Made by a program: the position numbers and the translations under genes. Shown here one piece after another: positions 22,005-32,266 of a stretch of 59,522 nucleotides of DNA; within the stretch, counting starts at the first letter, position 1, and each line of letters begins with the position of its first letter. Origin of the DNA: Cylindrodendrum hubeiense (lineage: Eukaryota; Ascomycota; Sordariomycetes; Hypocreales; Nectriaceae); NCBI GenBank assembly GCA_014621425.1, contig JAANBB010000242.1, positions 1-59,522 on the forward strand, given 5' to 3'. The notes below the pieces were generated by a model, which worked only from the letters and a program-made list of their open reading frames with translations, was not told the origin of the DNA and did no database searches.

Positions 22005-23188
22005 ATGTCCGGATATCTCTCCATGCTAGGCTGGGCTTTCCTGCCCGGTGTATGTTTCCCCTCCATCCTCTCACATTTTCTCGAGTTGAGCTCGCAGCGA
22101 CACCGCACCGTGATCAGCATCACAATAGCTAACGCGTTCTCCAACAACAGCTCGCAACCTCTTGGATCCAGACCCTCTACTATGGAATCACCATCCGCGC
22201 CGGCGACCCCAAGCCCGCACCCGGCTCCGCTCGCTTCAACACCCACCGCCGCGTTATTCACATCCTTGTCATTGCCACCTACCTCCTCTACACGATCTAC
22301 GAAGCCGACTATGACCAGCGCCGCGAACCTTCATACTACGCCGACCTCGGCGTCTCCTTCACCTCACACGACCGAGAGATAAAGTCCCGCTTCCGCCGTC
22401 TCGCCGCTCTCCACCACCCGGACAAGGTTGGCTCCGACGCCCCGGACTCGGCCGTCTTCTTCATGCACCTCAAGCAGGCCAGCGACACCCTCCAAGATAC
22501 AGCTAAGCGCTTTGCCTACGAGCGCTTCGGGCCTGAGATTGCGCGCTGGAGCAAGTGCATCACCGTCAAGGACTTCGTGTCTCGCGGTGTCATCTCTGGC
22601 ATCCTGCCTCATTACGGCGTCGCTGCCGCCTCCATCTATATCCTTGGCCTCTTTGGCTACATGGAGTTTGGAAAATACTACCGCTGGCTCATCCTGCTCA
22701 CGCTGTGCACTTTCGAACTCCACACCGTTACGCGACCCGACTTCCCTACCTTCGTAACTGGTATCAACGCCATCCTCACCCGGGTTACCACGCACCATCC
22801 CTACCTTCCCTTCCAGATTATATCGCTGGCCCGGAAGCTCACCATCACTGTCTACATTGCACTCGCCCAGATCGGCCCGCTCCTGGCGGTACACTTTGGC
22901 GGCGATCAGAAGGCTGCCGCTGAGAATGAAGAGAAGGCGGTCCAGCAGAATCTGGATCGCCTTGAGGCGTTTGTCAAGCAACTCGATGGCGACGCCGTGC
23001 GGCTTCTAGACATGGAGCTTGCTCCGTACAAGGGTGATGCAGAGGCGACGTCTAATCTGCAGGGCAAGATGAGGGAATGGTTGGTGCAGAACACGATCCG
23101 CGCCGATCCAATGGTCAGGGACGCGTTGGGGACGTCGTTGAAGCGGAGGAGGGTTGATGCTCCATCCGGTGCAAAGGGCAATCGATAG
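22005..23188 (+). CDS. Membrane-anchored DnaJ (J-domain) co-chaperone
   Basis: Two exons, 22005-22049 and 22151-23188, encode 360 residues. The intron begins GTATGT and ends AACAG after a CTAAC branch site. The layout is a short N-terminal hydrophobic segment, a membrane span near residues 48-66, and a J domain near 74-140 with the HPD tripeptide at 104-106 that stimulates Hsp70 ATPase. Two to three more hydrophobic segments lie within 175-275, followed by a charged, helical C-terminal tail. The HPD context, RLAALHHPDKVG, is intact. The arrangement suggests an ER or nuclear-envelope protein recruiting Hsp70 to the membrane surface. Fungal databases usually name such proteins membrane-associated DnaJ; a specific yeast orthologue is uncertain. 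Confidence 0.9.
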
Positions 23189-23980
23189 AATCTAGACGAA
23201 GACAATCTATTCTACACCGAAATAGACTTAAAATAATATACAAGTTGCACAATAAGACCAAGTTCGCCTACCAACAACGTGCGTGAGAGAAAGTAATTAA
23301 AAACTGGCTTCTGGGGCGTTGTTAACCACAAAGAGATTGTGATACGGCTCCAACTTCATTTTATAAAGCCCAGTGCATCAGTGATAAATGTTGAAAAGGA
23401 TATGCTACTATGGTGTGAAGTATCGATATTGCAGCCAACTGCTCTCCCTAATCCCACTTACATACTATCCACACTGCTGCCCGTCTCCTGGAAGGATGTC
23501 GCCATGGAAATTTTACTGCTCGTGATTCTTAAGTTTATTTCTTTGTATTTAAACACTGTAGTATATAGCTGTGCAATATACTCTAACTTGATTCTCGAGT
23601 TTGCCTACAGGGGCCGCTTCTGGTCGGTTACTCAACCTCTCTATCTTTACCAGAGCCCCGCCCAAACCTATGAGCTGCGAAACGGTTACCATGGGTCAAG
23701 CGACTTCTTGAGTCTAGGGGTCTTGATGTACCGTTAAAAACCTCAAACCAACCACAAACGTGTGGCTCACTATCACACCATGTCCATCCAACTCTCCAGC
23801 CCCATCACTCCCAGGGGCAAGGCGGATATCCAAGCCGCCTGCAGTCACCCCCAGGGCTTTCTGCTCGCGCTTGGGTCAACTCCTATGCAGGAGTATAAAT
23901 AATGTTAAATCTTTACAGGAAGAAACGAAAGATAAGCTCGTTTCCTTTGGCGCTGCGAGTGGTAAGGATATTTCCTTATA
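23189..23980. other. Convergent spacer, J-domain gene / MFS transporter
   Basis: 792 bp between two stops. AT-rich around 23200-23620. A 132-codon + frame (23339-23737) shows no recognisable motif and is not called. Confidence 0.5.
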
Positions 23981-25912
23981 CTATAGCCTCTGCGCACCCC
24001 TAGTCTCGATAGGAATCATACACATGCCAACAAACGCCGACAGGATCAACGCTGCAGACATATATATTGGGGTGGTGGCGCCATCTCCGGGGACTGTAGC
24101 GGCCAGAACGGGTGCCATTAGACCAGTGAGGCGGTTTAGGAAACTCGCGACGCCTGTGCCAGCGCCGCGAACTGGGGCTGGGAAGATTTCTGGAGTGAAT
24201 GCGTAAAGCACTCCATACATAATATTCTGAGAAAATGCCTCGATGCAGGAGAAGAAAAGCTGGCTGGACGGGGTGGTGCCGTAAATAACGAAGAGGAAGA
24301 GGAATATGGCTGAGATGAAGGTGGAGCTGGCGAGGGTGCCGCGCCGGCCGAGGAAAGGGGAAGGATGATCCACTAGGTAGGCGGCCAACAAGCTGCCGGG
24401 GACACCCATGACGGATGTGATGGCATAGTTTCGGTATGTTGCGGCGGAAATGGTGCCCGTCTCGGACTGGAACGAGTCGCCATCGGCATCGGCGTGCGTG
24501 CGGGCGAAGTATTGAGGGAGGAAGGCGTTGAAGAGGGGGTAACCCATGCCGATAGTCGCCCAGCAGAACCAGATGAGCGACGTGGTAATCCCAAGAGTCT
24601 TGGTCTTGAAAAGCGGCCGAAGGCGATCCCCAGAGAACCCCTTGAGCTTTGACCCGATGACGCTGGAGGTGGCGTGCGAGCGCACCTGCGACACCGCGCG
24701 TGAGCTGCCGGCCTCGTCGTCACCACAGGCGACCTGGTCAAGGAGCTCCGACGTCAACCAGGTCCTGGTGTGGTTGTGGAATGCGATGCCGTGAACGACG
24801 GCGACGGCCTCGTGCTGGCGGCCCTTGTTGAGGAGGAACTTGGGCGACTCGAAGAGATGGAAGATGAAGAAACGGATGACGAACATGGCAAATGTGATGA
24901 TGCCAATGGTGACGACAAAGTACCGCCAGCCCTGCTCAACCGGCCAATGCGCAATGAAGTACCACGCAACGAGCGAGGAGGCGAGTTGGCCGATGGGCCA
25001 CCACACGGAGAGGAGGGTCAGCAAGGCGCTGGAGGCATCGGGGAGGAACTCGAGGAACAGAGCGCCGTCGACGGGCAGGCTGCCGCCAACGCCAAAGCCG
25101 AGGGCGCCGAAGTAGAAACACACGGAGCCCCAGCTCTGGGCGTAGGCGGCCATGATGCCGAATACGCTGGTGATGAGGAGCGTGGTGTTGAACGCGATGC
25201 GGCGCCCGAGGAAGTCGGACCCGATGCCCCAGAAGAAGCTACCCGCTGAGAGGCCAACGAAGAGGGCGCTTGTTGTGTATCGCACTGTCTTCTCATCGAC
25301 GCCGAACTCGGCCGAGAGCGACGGGAGAGTTAGAGAAACGCCCTGGATGGTATGTCAGTATTGATGGCCGAAAGAGGAGGGCAGTTTGAGTGCAATGCTC
25401 ACTTGTAACCATAGACTGGGGATTTATGTTAGCAAAGGTCTTGACATGTAATAGCATGATGGATCAAACTTACTTATCAGCCAACCATCCGAAGCCGCAG
25501 AGGGTGAAAAGCTGCCAATTGTAGCTGCCCATGCCAATGTCCCCTATCGCTTTGTTGATGAGTTTCGATTTGACTGTTCCTTTCGTCAGTTCAGTTCAGC
25601 ATTCCGTATTGTTGCCAACTCACTCTCATATGTCGTCCACTGCCCCTGTCGTCCCTCTCTCATCTCTCTGCGCAGGCCTTCGATGGTGTACTCGCCAGCA
25701 TTCTTCTGGAGCATGCCTTGCATCTCGTAGTCCCCGTCCTTGGTCTCCTCGATATCATTTAGTGGGTCATCGTCCTGGGCCTGAGACTTTGCCTTCTTGC
25801 CTGATTTGGCAGATTGGCTATAGTGATGGGCTTGTTCCAGTGGAACAAGAACGCCGACGTAGTCATCCACCGACTCGACGTGCCCCGTACCCAATCGCCA
25901 TGATATCCTCAT
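23981..25912 (-). CDS. MFS transporter, sugar/SV2-like type, with a microexon
   Basis: Four exons, 25912-25624, 25573-25474, 25415-25403 and 25342-23981, encode 587 residues. Exon 3 is only 13 nt and supplies Leu-Trp-Leu-Gln. With it, the hallmark GFGWLADNLWLQGVSLTLPS is formed; without it the frame is lost. Motif A is GSDFLGRRIAFN, and the ESPKFLLNKGR segment after span 6 is typical of sugar/phosphate/SV2-like carriers. Further spans contain GVLYAFTPEIFPAPVRGAG, a signature of this subgroup. The N terminus (first 95 residues) is hydrophilic and begins MRISWRLGTGHVESVDDYVG. Substrate is unknown. Donors are GTGAGT, GTAAGT and GTGAGC, all with CAG acceptors. Confidence 0.9.
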
Positions 25913-27377
25913 TGCTGCAAGCGTTCACGTGAAGTTCCGTCCCAGCCGGCGTCACCGAAAAACTGCATGTATAAAGTCTCAGAGGGAATGTAGGATACAC
26001 GTGACCACCTGCCAGTTCCGGCCAGACCGGGGGGTGAAGGTTGGAGGAGGTTATTCAGAAGGTATGTACGTCAGTGCCTACGTCACCACGAATGCGCGGT
26101 GGATAGTGACGATAGACCTTGTATTCCGCTGCACCAAAGGGCTTGAAAGAAGATAAGACGGAAATGGCACAATAATACCGGGTGTAAAGGAGCGTGATGA
26201 ATGAACGAGATGTCGTAATGACGACACAATTGGGGACGTGAGGTGAAACAGGCTCGCAAGAGGACAAGTCAGACAGTAATAATAGGAGTTGCGGTTGATT
26301 CCCCGTATTTTCTTTCTTGGCAGGGGGGCATGGCTGCGCTAGTGAGCCGTGCTAGCGGTGTGGGAGAAGGATTCGGGGCCGTTTGGGACACCGTGACCTA
26401 CCTGCACAGTGGCCTTGGCTATCGAGATGCATCGCCTCGTCTTCAGCTCAGCCCTGGAATGTCGCTTCGAGGAGAAGAAGTTCGTGTCTTGGATGTGCGC
26501 ACACAAGGGGCAGGCACTTGCTCGCATTTTTACATTGGCGACTGTTCTACATAGTAGACTCTACTCACCCAAACTCAGCACTGTGCGGAATGCCTGTGCA
26601 TCCTGTCTTCGTATCAATCTCGCTGGCCTTGTCGTGGCTGCTGACGACCATGCCACTGGGATTTGCCCCTGCAGTCATGACAAACAGGAAGTTGCCGGCC
26701 CAAGTTCATGATGCTCAGGCCAATGGCATGTGGGGCGTCGTATTGTTGGGCGTCCCTTGTCGTATAAGAATAGAAAAAAGAAATGGGGATGAAATTTCAC
26801 ATCTAAACAGTCAGGATGGGGATTGGGGGACAATCAGTCGTAAAGTACCTGATTGCGGCGAAGCCAACCACCTCATGCGCTTGACTCCCTCTCGCTTGGA
26901 ATTGACTGTTGGCTGACGCAGGAGGCAACCATCGTGCTGCGGCGGAGCCCCTGTCTCCCAGTTTCGACTCCACATGGCGCAGGCCTCATCGCGTTGAGAA
27001 TCGGAATCTACGGGTATCGGGCCAGCCATCCACTACGGCAAAGTTAAAATCTCATCTGGGGAATAGGGCATATCCTGTTTTAGGAGCAGCTATGCTGCAC
27101 AGGGCGGAATTAATCTCGAATTAATCTCAAGCTATGGGGGGCATGTTAAGTTCCGCACAGCACCACCCTGGTAGCCGATCGAAATGGGGCAGATAGTGAC
27201 GTGTGATTGCACTCATGCTCTCAAGGCGATTCCGAGCAAACAGCTCTACTATCGTTCGGCTCGTAATCCCGGATATATCAAATCAAATCCATCCGGATTG
27301 CAACCTACAACTCCAATACTCCATACCAATTTCCCTCGTCCATGCCGAAATTGAACAAACCGTCACATGCCACTTAC
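25913..27377. other. Intergenic region, MFS promoter and Sub1 3' flank
   Basis: 1.47 kb. A 177-codon + frame (26383-26916) has no recognised motif, no leader and overlaps other open frames, so it is not called. The part next to 25913 should hold the MFS promoter. Confidence 0.45.
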
Positions 27378-27950
27378 TTAACCCTCATCTTCGTCACTAG
27401 TAGCATCGATGTTGGCCCTGGATGATTTCGACCTATCCTTCTTGGGCTTTGATGTTGGGATAAGAGCTGTCGACATTGGCTCATCAGGCTCGTCGACGGG
27501 GTTGCCGAGGTCACGTAGGGCGGCGTTGATGGCCGGGACCGCCTTGAGCAGGGCCGTGTACTGCTCGACAGAAAGGGAGATGCCCTAACCAGCATTGTCA
27601 GCAATCATGCCGGGGTCCATCGGAGGTGTGGGCAAATTCACCTTCTTTCCTGGGAGGGTCTTGCCGTCCTTCTCGTAGAACTCTCGGATATTGACGAGGC
27701 TCATCTTCTTGAACTGCGAGACGCCCACCCGACGCTTATTGGACAACTGAGATATATCTATCAGCGCGGCTACATGGCCACCTCGGCTTCAAGCGCGTAC
27801 CTCCCAGAAGGGGTTTCCGTCATCGTCTTTTCCATGGGAGCCAGCGCCCGAAGAAGAGCTCTTTGCCTTCTTGGCCGGCTTTGGCGCAATCTCGGGCTCG
27901 CTCCCATCGCTATCCTCCACCATGCTGCGCTTCTTGGAATACTTGGACAT
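27378..27950 (-). CDS. SUB1: Transcriptional coactivator PC4/Sub1
   Basis: Three exons, 27950-27801, 27746-27642 and 27584-27378, encode 153 residues. Donors are GTACGC and GTGAAT. The N terminus is Ser/Lys/acidic-rich and flexible ([20 protein letters not shown]). The PC4 single-stranded-DNA-binding domain follows: [25 protein letters not shown], then [27 protein letters not shown]. The C-terminal tail is acidic and ends [11 protein letters not shown]4/Sub1 is a nuclear coactivator of RNA polymerase II that also acts in polymerase III transcription and DNA repair. It is divergent from the PXA-PX gene, with 1 kb between starts. Confidence 0.96.
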
Positions 27951-28969
27951 TATGTTGCCGGTGTCGCGTCGCGTCGCGTGGGATTTATGCAGTTGCAAAG
28001 ACCTGAGTCGAGGATTGCGACACGACCTCTAGAGGGAGGCGGGATGGAATGTCTTGGGCAGATACAGCGGCGATGGATCCAGGTCCGAGGGAGAGTCCAA
28101 GTCAGGGCTCGGGCACGCGTTTGGCGCGCAAGTGAGACGGGTTCCATATCGAAACGCCAACACACGTGACATGCATTACAGAGGGTGGTGGGGAAGCTCA
28201 TCTCGACTGATAGTGGGATCGCTGGGGTAGGGCGTATTCGTAATGTGTTCCTTGTTCATCCGGGACGTTATGCAATCTTGCCTTGCTCGCTTAAGCAGCG
28301 CAATTTGTTCCCACCTTCCATGGAGCAGCTTCGGTCGCCGCGGGAGGCGGTTCGTATTCAGAACACTCAAGAAGCAACGCGGGCAAGAAGAAAAATTAAT
28401 TTTCGACCAGGAATGAAGCAATAAATAGCTGCATGTTTCGTGTTTCCGTTGGTGGAGTGGAGGGGGCAGGGCGGCTTGGGCGGCTTTGGGGGGCTTTGAC
28501 GGGTGGGCCGGCGTGTTACGGTGTGTTAGGAGGCAAATGCTTGGCTCTGGGCTTCCGTTTTTAGTGCCAATTAGCCTACAGCCACTCTGGTTGACGCTGC
28601 CAGCGCCCGGCCCAGAACCCGCTTACTGGGGTCTAGGCCCCCCCTGAACGATTCGTTTGGATGCGTTGGGGGGGCATGGGGGCTTTCATTGACAGAGACA
28701 ACAGCAATCCAATCCATCCAAGCAATTTGAAACCAATCCTCTCACCCACAGACACGTCAAGACACCCATTGTTCCAGCTGCCACGGTCCGAGCATCTGCC
28801 CCCCCGATCACTGGCATTGCGATATTTTCCCTTCCTGATTAAAACCTGTCCTCTGCAAAGTGATGCTCACGATCTTCTGCGACGTTATCCCCACGGTCCC
28901 TGCTGTCGCTGCCCCCCCGGGAAGCTGCCCCGATTCTGCGCCAGGCATCTCGAAAGCTTCCCACCCCCG
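27951..28969. promoter_or_regulatory. Divergent promoter region, SUB1 / PXA-PX gene
   Basis: About 1 kb between starts. The frame of the PXA-PX gene stays open back to 28661, but the extra 103 codons are Pro/Arg/Leu-rich without domain character and look like a 5' UTR. A G-rich stretch lies at 28450-28510. Confidence 0.5.
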
Positions 28970-31900
28970 ATGAATTCAACGGCCGACCACGATGCGCTCT
29001 CACCGGGCGGCGCTCCTGCGGGCGAGCGCAAGACAGACACCCCGGAGCTCAGCGGCTTGCCGTCTCCGGTAGCAACAGACAGCAAGAAGCAGCCGCTGAT
29101 GGATGGACTCGGCAGTCTGCCCCAGACCCCTTCAGCCCTAGCAACGGCGCACGCGACCACCTCAACCATGACTACCACGACTACAACGACTACCACAGCG
29201 ACTGCGAATACCCCGGCAACAGTAGAGGACGCACCGGTCACAAAGATCCTCCATTTCCTCGCAACCGCAACACCCGGCTCGCTCGCCGGCGTTGCCGTAG
29301 GCTTCGCTGCCGTCACATACTTCACCCTCGGTCGACTGGGACTGGTTCTTATCGGCGCATTCGGTGGAGTCGTCGGGTTCATCTCGTGGGAGCAAAGAAA
29401 CCCAGAAGTGTCCAAGGCGGTCCGAGGAGAACGAGGCATCGATATTTTAGAACGAATTTTGCACGAATCGACGAACAACAAGGCCAAGGCGGAGGCTGAC
29501 GAGGTCAGCGATGACGAAGAGACTGCCATCAGGGGCCTTGACGACTTCCGCCCAGACACCCGCGAGGCCCTGGGAGGACTCGTTGACGCCGTCGTCAGAG
29601 ACTATGTCAAGTGGTGGTACAGCCCTATTATCCCTTCCGACCATGCCTTCCCTCTCGCTTGCCGACGAACCCTCACCTCCTATCTCCTCGCCATCTCCAA
29701 CCACATGAGCCGGAAGCGACCAGCAGATGCTTTCCTCGACCTCCTTACCAATTCATCATCCATTGTTATTGTCTTCATGTCCGAGCTCGCTTCCGCATTT
29801 GCCGAACTCCCTCCCGATAGCAAAATGAACGCGGCGGACACTGTATACAACTACCTTGCAGCGAACCCAGACTGCCATTTGGCAAACCTATTCAATCAGC
29901 GCCAGCAGGCGGCAAAGTTCAAAATGGTGGCGGAAGACTTGCTTGTATTCCTAGACCGCAACTCATATAATTGCGACCCTCTCCGGGTGTTCCTCAGGGA
30001 AATCATGGCAAACTCGGTGCTCGAGAAGACTCTGCAAACATGCAGTAAACCCGAGTGGATCAATGGATGGATCGTGTACCTCCTCGAGGCCGGAGAGCCA
30101 AACCTCAACCACGCTATTGATGTTGGCATGCAAACTGGACCCGAGACAGTGACGACGACACAAAATGTGTTTGCTGATTTGGACGGAAATGTCGGTAACG
30201 TCGGTATCGCCAAACCTGGCCGGAGCTCGCTGGAAACCGAGAGGGGTCGCCGAAGGGAAACTATCGGCCACAAGAAGAAGCTTAGCAAGGCAGATGAAGA
30301 GATGGAAGAGGCCATGGGAGAGATGAAGCGGATGAATGAACTGATTGCCAAAGAGGAAGCTCGCCGCAAGCGAGACTCGGCAGCTACCGATACATCTCAG
30401 GACCCTACCAGAACCTCCAGCGAAAGCGAAAACAAGCTGAAGCGGTTCAGTACCAGCGAGCTATCTCCCACAACGGTGCCCAACGGCCACAAGTCATTCT
30501 CCTCGGTTACATCAACTGATGGCTTCTCTACAAAGAGCGACGCAGCCCCAACCCCCATCACACCCCAATCACCGAAGGATACTTCAAGTCCCGACTCGGT
30601 CTCCCCTAGGGATTCCGAAGGTGCTCGATTTACAAGTTTCGACCAGATTGTGCCCCAAGGCCAAGTAGACGAGGATGACGAGGAGGCGCCGAAAAGGGCA
30701 CCGTTTACCCTTCACAACGCTGGTCTTACTCTACACGATGACGCTGCGGGCGACAAAGGCCGTATCCGAACCAAGCCTGCCTGGGACTACTGGGTTCAAG
30801 TCGAGCCCTCAGTCGTTGGCTACTCGGGTTGGATGATTGTGCGGAGGTATTCGGACTTTGAGACACTCCATGAGATTCTGAGGCGGATTGCGAACATCTC
30901 TGGTGCAACAGCATTCACGGAACTTCACAAGGATTTACCCACCTGGAAAGTTCACACCCGGGAGTCACTCCGAGGAGAACTCGAGAGGTACCTGAGGGAT
31001 GCTTGCTGGTATAAGAGCCTGGCTGAGAGCGAGGGTATGCGGCGGTTCTTGGAGAAGTCCCAAGGGCATACTCACGGGGATTCCAAGTCAGGCTTCGGCT
31101 GGGAGACGGTTGGCAAGAATATGCTGGACGTTTTGACGACGGCGCCCAAGGGAGCCATGGAAGGCGGCAAGAATCTGGTGGGAGGTGTCACGGGCGTTTT
31201 TGGCAATATCGCAGGACTTAATAGGAGATCGACAAGCCAATCCGTGGATTTGACTGCAAGCTCCAGCAGACTCTCCATCTCGACGCCTCCCCGGATGGAT
31301 AGCTCGAAGTCTCCCGCGCGGTCAGCACGAGACAGCATGGACAGCCAGCGATCATCTGTCATCTCTACGCAGCCTTCTAAGATGCCGCCCATGGATCGCC
31401 GGCCGAGCTACCAGTCGCAGGGAGGCGACTCGGATGTAGACAAGTTCGGGCGGTCGGATCGCAAGGACTCGGGCTCAGCGCCGGCGAGCGCTCGACCTAG
31501 TCGGGAGCACAGCCGTGCGCCTAGTCTGGCCCAGCTGCGATCTCCCTCGTCAGCGAGTCTCGAGTTTATGAAGCTACCTCCTCCACCTGATCAGATGGCG
31601 GATGATTATAGCTCGCCAACGAACGCCGGCGACATGCCTGGCAAAATAGGTGAGAGCGAGAACATCATGTCACAAAAGGATGGGCGCAATGGGTCTCAGC
31701 AGGTTCCGACGCCCCCTCCGTCTGTGACAGGAGGCAAGAAGGGACCGCTGAAGTCTGGCCGCCAGTATCCTCAGCTGTCGGAGTCTGAGACGCGGGTGGC
31801 GGTGGAGCTGGGATTCGCCGTCATCAACGAGATGTACACGTTGTCGTCTGCCTGGAACATCCGACGCACGCTGCTCACGGCAGCGAAGTCGTTCCTGCTA

Positions 31901-32266
31901 CGCCCAGGCAACCCGTCTCTCTTGACGGTGCAGTCGTTGATCCAAAACTCGGTCATCGACGCCAACACCTCGGACGCGGGCATTGCGACTCACCTTCGCA
32001 AGCTGCGGGAGAACATGATGCCAACGGAGCTGGAGCTCGCGGAGTGGCCTGCCGAGGCAACGGCAGAAGAGAAGGAGAAGCTGCGGATCAAGGCCCGGAA
32101 GCTACTGATCGAGAGCGGCGTGCCGGCAGCGCTCAAGGGCGTCATGGGACAGGCGGCGACGGGCGAGGCCCTGGGGAGGGTGTTTGACTGTCTGCAGATC
32201 GAGGAGGTGTCGAGAGGACTGATCTTTGGGCTGATCCTGCAGATGGTCAGGATTGTGACGCATTGA
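28970..32266 (+). CDS. PXA-PX-Nexin_C protein, Mdm1/SNX13-14-like membrane tether
   Basis: An intronless frame of 1098 residues from the chosen ATG at 28970. The N terminus is polar with a Thr run (about 66-77, encoded by ACN repeats), followed by a membrane hairpin at about 103-140. A PXA domain covers about 205-380 (VDAVVRDYVKWWYSPI). A short charged coiled coil follows near 440-470. The PX domain lies near 590-700 with the phosphoinositide-binding RRYSDFETLHEIL. A long Ser/Pro-rich linker leads to a C-terminal Nexin_C domain (about 935-1095). I see no RGS domain between PXA and PX. Yeast Mdm1 and animal SNX13/14 use this layout to tether the ER to vacuoles, endosomes or lipid droplets, and a similar ER-contact role is inferred here. 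Confidence 0.9.
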   Translation: MNSTADHDALSPGGAPAGERKTDTPELSGLPSPVATDSKKQPLMDGLGSLPQTPSALATAHATTSTMTTTTTTTTTATANTPATVEDAPVTKILHFLATATPGSLAGVAVGFAAVTYFTLGRLGLVLIGAFGGVVGFISWEQRNPEVSKAVRGERGIDILERILHESTNNKAKAEADEVSDDEETAIRGLDDFRPDTREALGGLVDAVVRDYVKWWYSPIIPSDHAFPLACRRTLTSYLLAISNHMSRKRPADAFLDLLTNSSSIVIVFMSELASAFAELPPDSKMNAADTVYNYLAANPDCHLANLFNQRQQAAKFKMVAEDLLVFLDRNSYNCDPLRVFLREIMANSVLEKTLQTCSKPEWINGWIVYLLEAGEPNLNHAIDVGMQTGPETVTTTQNVFADLDGNVGNVGIAKPGRSSLETERGRRRETIGHKKKLSKADEEMEEAMGEMKRMNELIAKEEARRKRDSAATDTSQDPTRTSSESENKLKRFSTSELSPTTVPNGHKSFSSVTSTDGFSTKSDAAPTPITPQSPKDTSSPDSVSPRDSEGARFTSFDQIVPQGQVDEDDEEAPKRAPFTLHNAGLTLHDDAAGDKGRIRTKPAWDYWVQVEPSVVGYSGWMIVRRYSDFETLHEILRRIANISGATAFTELHKDLPTWKVHTRESLRGELERYLRDACWYKSLAESEGMRRFLEKSQGHTHGDSKSGFGWETVGKNMLDVLTTAPKGAMEGGKNLVGGVTGVFGNIAGLNRRSTSQSVDLTASSSRLSISTPPRMDSSKSPARSARDSMDSQRSSVISTQPSKMPPMDRRPSYQSQGGDSDVDKFGRSDRKDSGSAPASARPSREHSRAPSLAQLRSPSSASLEFMKLPPPPDQMADDYSSPTNAGDMPGKIGESENIMSQKDGRNGSQQVPTPPPSVTGGKKGPLKSGRQYPQLSESETRVAVELGFAVINEMYTLSSAWNIRRTLLTAAKSFLLRPGNPSLLTVQSLIQNSVIDANTSDAGIATHLRKLRENMMPTELELAEWPAEATAEEKEKLRIKARKLLIESGVPAALKGVMGQAATGEALGRVFDCLQIEEVSRGLIFGLILQMVRIVTH

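Noticed and set aside
21655..22074. 139-codon antisense frame over the J-domain gene start
   Set aside because: It overlaps a well-supported exon and intron and has no motif.
14349..25912. Biosynthetic gene cluster around the two MFS transporters and the oxidoreductase
   Set aside because: No backbone enzyme (PKS, NRPS, terpene synthase), tailoring P450 or pathway regulator is present; neighbours are housekeeping genes.
26383..26916. 177-codon + frame upstream of the second MFS gene
   Set aside because: No recognisable motif; other frames over the same bases are equally open.
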